Program-made: the position numbers and the translations under genes | Assembly (NCBI GenBank): GCA_938016505.1 | Contig: CALLWN010000352.1 | Span: forward strand, 1-10,185 | DNA length: 10,185 bases | Source: an uncultured Sphingomonadaceae bacterium | GTDB lineage: Bacteria > Pseudomonadota > Alphaproteobacteria > Sphingomonadales > Sphingomonadaceae | Reading direction: 5' to 3' | Part shown: piece after piece, positions 8,429 through 10,185 of the stretch | Layout of the letters: every line of letters starts with the position of its first letter | Position numbering within the stretch: the first letter of the stretch is position 1 | The notes under the pieces: model-generated | The model's database searches: none | The model's input: only the letters and a program-made list of their open reading frames with translations | Told to the model about the DNA's origin: nothing

Positions 8429-9486
8429 TCGAAGCGCCGGAGCCGTCCCGTTGGTGAGGCCGCAGCCGTCGCCGGCCGCAGGAGCGGCGAACCGTTGGTC
8501 TGGACGATGAGCATCGCGACCTCGACGCGCGCGGCCAGATAGCTTGCGACACTGCCGACGGGCAGGTCGACGAGGCGGCTCCGGCTCTGGCCCCTGGCTG
8601 ACATCACGAGCATGCCCGTGGGTTCGCGGCCGGCATTTCCGGTGAGCGCGAGGCGCGGATCCTCGTCGGCAAGAAGCTGCAGCCCGACCTTGCAGCCATC
8701 GGCCACGAGGGCCCGCGACACCCGGTCGAGATAGGCCTGCCACTGGGCGCGCTCGTGCGCGGACATCTTCCGCCTGAGGGCAAGGTCGGCGGCCTCGGGC
8801 GGCATGGGCAGGGCCCCGCGCGCAGGCTCGAGCACATGGACGATCCGGATGGCGGCACCGGTCGCGCGCGCCAGCGCGACAGCGACCGGCAGGGCCGATT
8901 CCGCCCACTCCGATCCGTCGAGGGGCACGAGGATCGGGCGGTCGGCATCGGGGAGGAAGGGGGTGCGGGCATCAGGCGGCAGCAGGAAGAGACTGGTGGG
9001 CAGATGCTCGAGGATCTCGCGGGTGGTGGTGCCGAGCAGGCTCATTTCGCCGCCCTGCCGGTTGCGGCCGATGACGATCGCCCGGCAGCCGGCCTCGTGC
9101 GCCAGCTGGCGGATTTCCCGCGCCGGCGTGCCCTCGAGCACGACGGTTGCCGCGAGCGCGCCGTGATCGCCGCCGGTTGTGGCCAGCCGTTCGAGCGCCG
9201 AGCGCGCCTCGCGCCGCCGGACGGCGGACACCAGCGGATCGGGGAGATGGCCTGGCGCCGGACCGGTTTCGAGCACCTGGACGAGCGCCACCGGGGCCGA
9301 GAGGACCCGGGCGAGCGCGAGGCCGGCGTCGCGCAGCACCCGACCGTCGGACGTCTGCTCGATGCAGACCAGGACGGCCCTGGCGGGGAGCTGGCGGCCG
9401 ACGCGGTCGCCAGCGCGGGGCGCCGCGGCAGCCCTGGGCGCGCCGGCCTGGCGGGGTTCGCCGAGCTCGGGGTTGATGACGGTCAT
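8425..9486 (-). CDS. Universal stress protein with two tandem Usp domains (353 aa)
   Basis: This is a soluble cytoplasmic UspA-superfamily protein without signal peptide or membrane segment. After an Ala/Pro/Arg-rich leader (1-34), the first Usp domain spans about 35-170 and the second about 184-330. Domain 2 opens with the typical strand and loop PILVPLDGSEWAESALPVA (184-202), where Asp190 is the usual nucleotide-contacting residue, and ends in GSVASYLAARVEVAMLIVQT (311-330). Domain 1 carries AIVIGRNRQGG (136-146) and GTTTREILEHLPTSLFLLP (152-170). The ATP-loop pattern G-x2-G-x9-G-S/T is imperfect in both halves, so nucleotide binding is uncertain. The chosen ATG overlaps the ppsA stop (ATGA). 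No strong Shine-Dalgarno lies just upstream (GAGCC is the best match), which fits translational coupling. The frame stays open far upstream inside ppsA, but the sequence there is Arg/Pro-rich shadow without family similarity. The precise partner or function cannot be read from sequence; a role in stress or energy sensing is family knowledge only. Confidence 0.93.
   Translation of the reverse strand: MTVINPELGEPRQAGAPRAAAAPRAGDRVGRQLPARAVLVCIEQTSDGRVLRDAGLALARVLSAPVALVQVLETGPAPGHLPDPLVSAVRRREARSALERLATTGGDHGALAATVVLEGTPAREIRQLAHEAGCRAIVIGRNRQGGEMSLLGTTTREILEHLPTSLFLLPPDARTPFLPDADRPILVPLDGSEWAESALPVAVALARATGAAIRIVHVLEPARGALPMPPEAADLALRRKMSAHERAQWQAYLDRVSRALVADGCKVGLQLLADEDPRLALTGNAGREPTGMLVMSARGQSRSRLVDLPVGSVASYLAARVEVAMLIVQTNGSPLLRPATAAASPTGRLRRFE
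9483..9486 (-). promoter_or_regulatory. ATGA start/stop overlap joining ppsA and usp
   Basis: Read on the minus strand, the four bases are ATGA: the ATG starts usp and the TGA ends ppsA. This arrangement usually means that ribosomes finishing the first gene reinitiate on the second. It also decides the usp start, since both Usp domains follow it and no better ribosome binding site is seen nearby. Confidence 0.85.
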
Positions 9487-10185
9487 GCGACTGGCTCGAG
9501 ATCTGGCGCGGACGCGGCGGCGGCGGCGGCCTCCGCCTCGGCCACGATCCGGGCCACCTGGACGAAGCTGTCGGGGTTGAGCGAGAGGGAATCGATCCCC
9601 GCACCGACGAGGAAGCGGGCGAAAGCCGGATGGTCGGACGGGGCCTGGCCGCAGATCCCGATGGGGATGCCGGCGCGATGGGCGCCGGCGATCGCCGCCT
9701 CGATCGCAGCGATGACGGCAGGGTCGCGCTCGTCGAACAGGTCGCGGAGGATGGCACTGTCGCGGTCCACGCCGAGGACGAGCTGGGTGAGATCGTTGGA
9801 GCCGATCGAGAAGCCGTCGAACCGGTGGGCGAACTGCTCGGCGAGGATCACATTGGCCGGAAGCTCGCACATCATCCAGACCTCGAGGCCATGCTCGCCG
9901 CGGGCGAGACCATGGCTGGCGAGCGTTTCGAGGACGAGGTCGGCCTCGGAGAGGGTGCGGCAGAAGGGCACCATGATGGCGACATTGGTGAAGCCCATGG
10001 TCTGGCGGACATGGGCGAGCGCCCGGCACTCGAGCGCGAAGCCATCACGGTAGCGCGGGTCGGCATAGCGCGAGGCGCCGCGGAAGCCGAGCATCGGATT
10101 TTCCTCTGCGGGCTCGAACTGCGCGCCGCCGATGAGGCTTGCATATTCGTTGGTCTTGAAATCGGACAGCCGCACGATCGTGCGG
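9483..10185 (-). CDS. ppsA: Phosphoenolpyruvate synthase (pyruvate, water dikinase), C-terminal part; 5' end outside the window
   Basis: The enzyme converts pyruvate, ATP and water to phosphoenolpyruvate, AMP and phosphate, the cytosolic entry into gluconeogenesis from C3 compounds. The last 233 codons and a TGA stop are visible, out of about 790 residues usual for the family. They cover most of the C-terminal PEP/pyruvate-binding barrel. Numbering from the first visible codon, the family signatures are VRLSDFKTNEY (4-14), EENPMLGFRG (27-36), MMCELPAN (104-111), FDGFSIGSNDLTQL (122-135) and GICGQAPSD (176-184). By analogy with pyruvate phosphate dikinase, the active-site set is Arg5, Arg35, metal ligand Glu107, Asn130, Asp131 and the acid Cys178; all are present. 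The swivelling phosphohistidine domain and ATP-grasp domain must lie upstream of position 10185. The protein ends in an Ala-rich tail (about 215-233) beyond the usual SLNPD region. The stop overlaps the usp start by four bases. The in-frame ATG at 10175 is inside the barrel and is not the real start. Confidence 0.96.
   Translation of the reverse strand, partial: RTIVRLSDFKTNEYASLIGGAQFEPAEENPMLGFRGASRYADPRYRDGFALECRALAHVRQTMGFTNVAIMVPFCRTLSEADLVLETLASHGLARGEHGLEVWMMCELPANVILAEQFAHRFDGFSIGSNDLTQLVLGVDRDSAILRDLFDERDPAVIAAIEAAIAGAHRAGIPIGICGQAPSDHPAFARFLVGAGIDSLSLNPDSFVQVARIVAEAEAAAAAASAPDLEPVA

Noticed and set aside
700..8552. A series of medium-length minus-strand frames (for example 8552..7083, 7188..5554, 5066..3993, 2213..1206) that could suggest a broken gene.
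   Set aside because: They are in other frames, rich in Arg, Pro and Ser, and show no family motifs. The true frame (first codon base at positions equal to 1 modulo 3) is open without interruption from 8428 to the window edge, so there is no pseudogene or frameshift.
8401..9500. GC-rich inverted repeats around the gene junctions that might be terminators.
   Set aside because: There is no T-run after any of them, and both junctions are overlapping coding sequence. Chance hairpins are abundant at this composition.
8425..10029. Extending the usp gene upstream to an ATG at 10029 (534 codons).
   Set aside because: The extra 181 residues overlap the clearly conserved ppsA frame and are Arg/Pro-rich with no homology signature; the ATGA overlap start gives a normal tandem Usp protein.

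Overview
The window is coding from end to end. It holds three genes on the minus strand, read from right to left: the 3' end of a phosphoenolpyruvate synthase gene (ppsA, 10185 to 9483), a tandem-domain universal stress protein gene (usp, 9486 to 8425), and a very large cyclic beta-1,2-glucan synthase gene (ndvB/chvB/cgs type, 8428 to beyond position 1). No intergenic stretch, RNA gene, mobile element, CRISPR array or convincing terminator was found.

The base composition is very GC-rich, with strong G/C preference at third codon positions. That preference leaves long stop-free frames opposite the real genes. A cyclic beta-1,2-glucan synthase with the full GT84 - GH189-like - GH94 layout, together with the composition, suggests an alphaproteobacterium. 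This is an inference, because no rRNA or other marker is present and such synthases also occur elsewhere.

The genes are joined by 4-base start/stop overlaps: ATGA between ppsA and usp (9486..9483) and GTGA between usp and ndvB (8428..8425). They therefore almost certainly lie on one transcript with coupled translation. The third gene stays open for 2809 codons to the window edge, close to the usual total length of this family (about 2800-2870 residues). Only a short C-terminal end can be missing.

A plausible joint role (inference) is as follows. PpsA makes phosphoenolpyruvate from pyruvate and feeds gluconeogenesis and hence UDP-glucose. The membrane synthase polymerises UDP-glucose into beta-1,2-glucan, trims the chain by phosphorolysis and cyclises it, giving the periplasmic cyclic glucans used for osmotic and envelope homeostasis. 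The Usp protein between them may tie this to energy or stress state. No glucan exporter (ndvA/chvA) is in the window.
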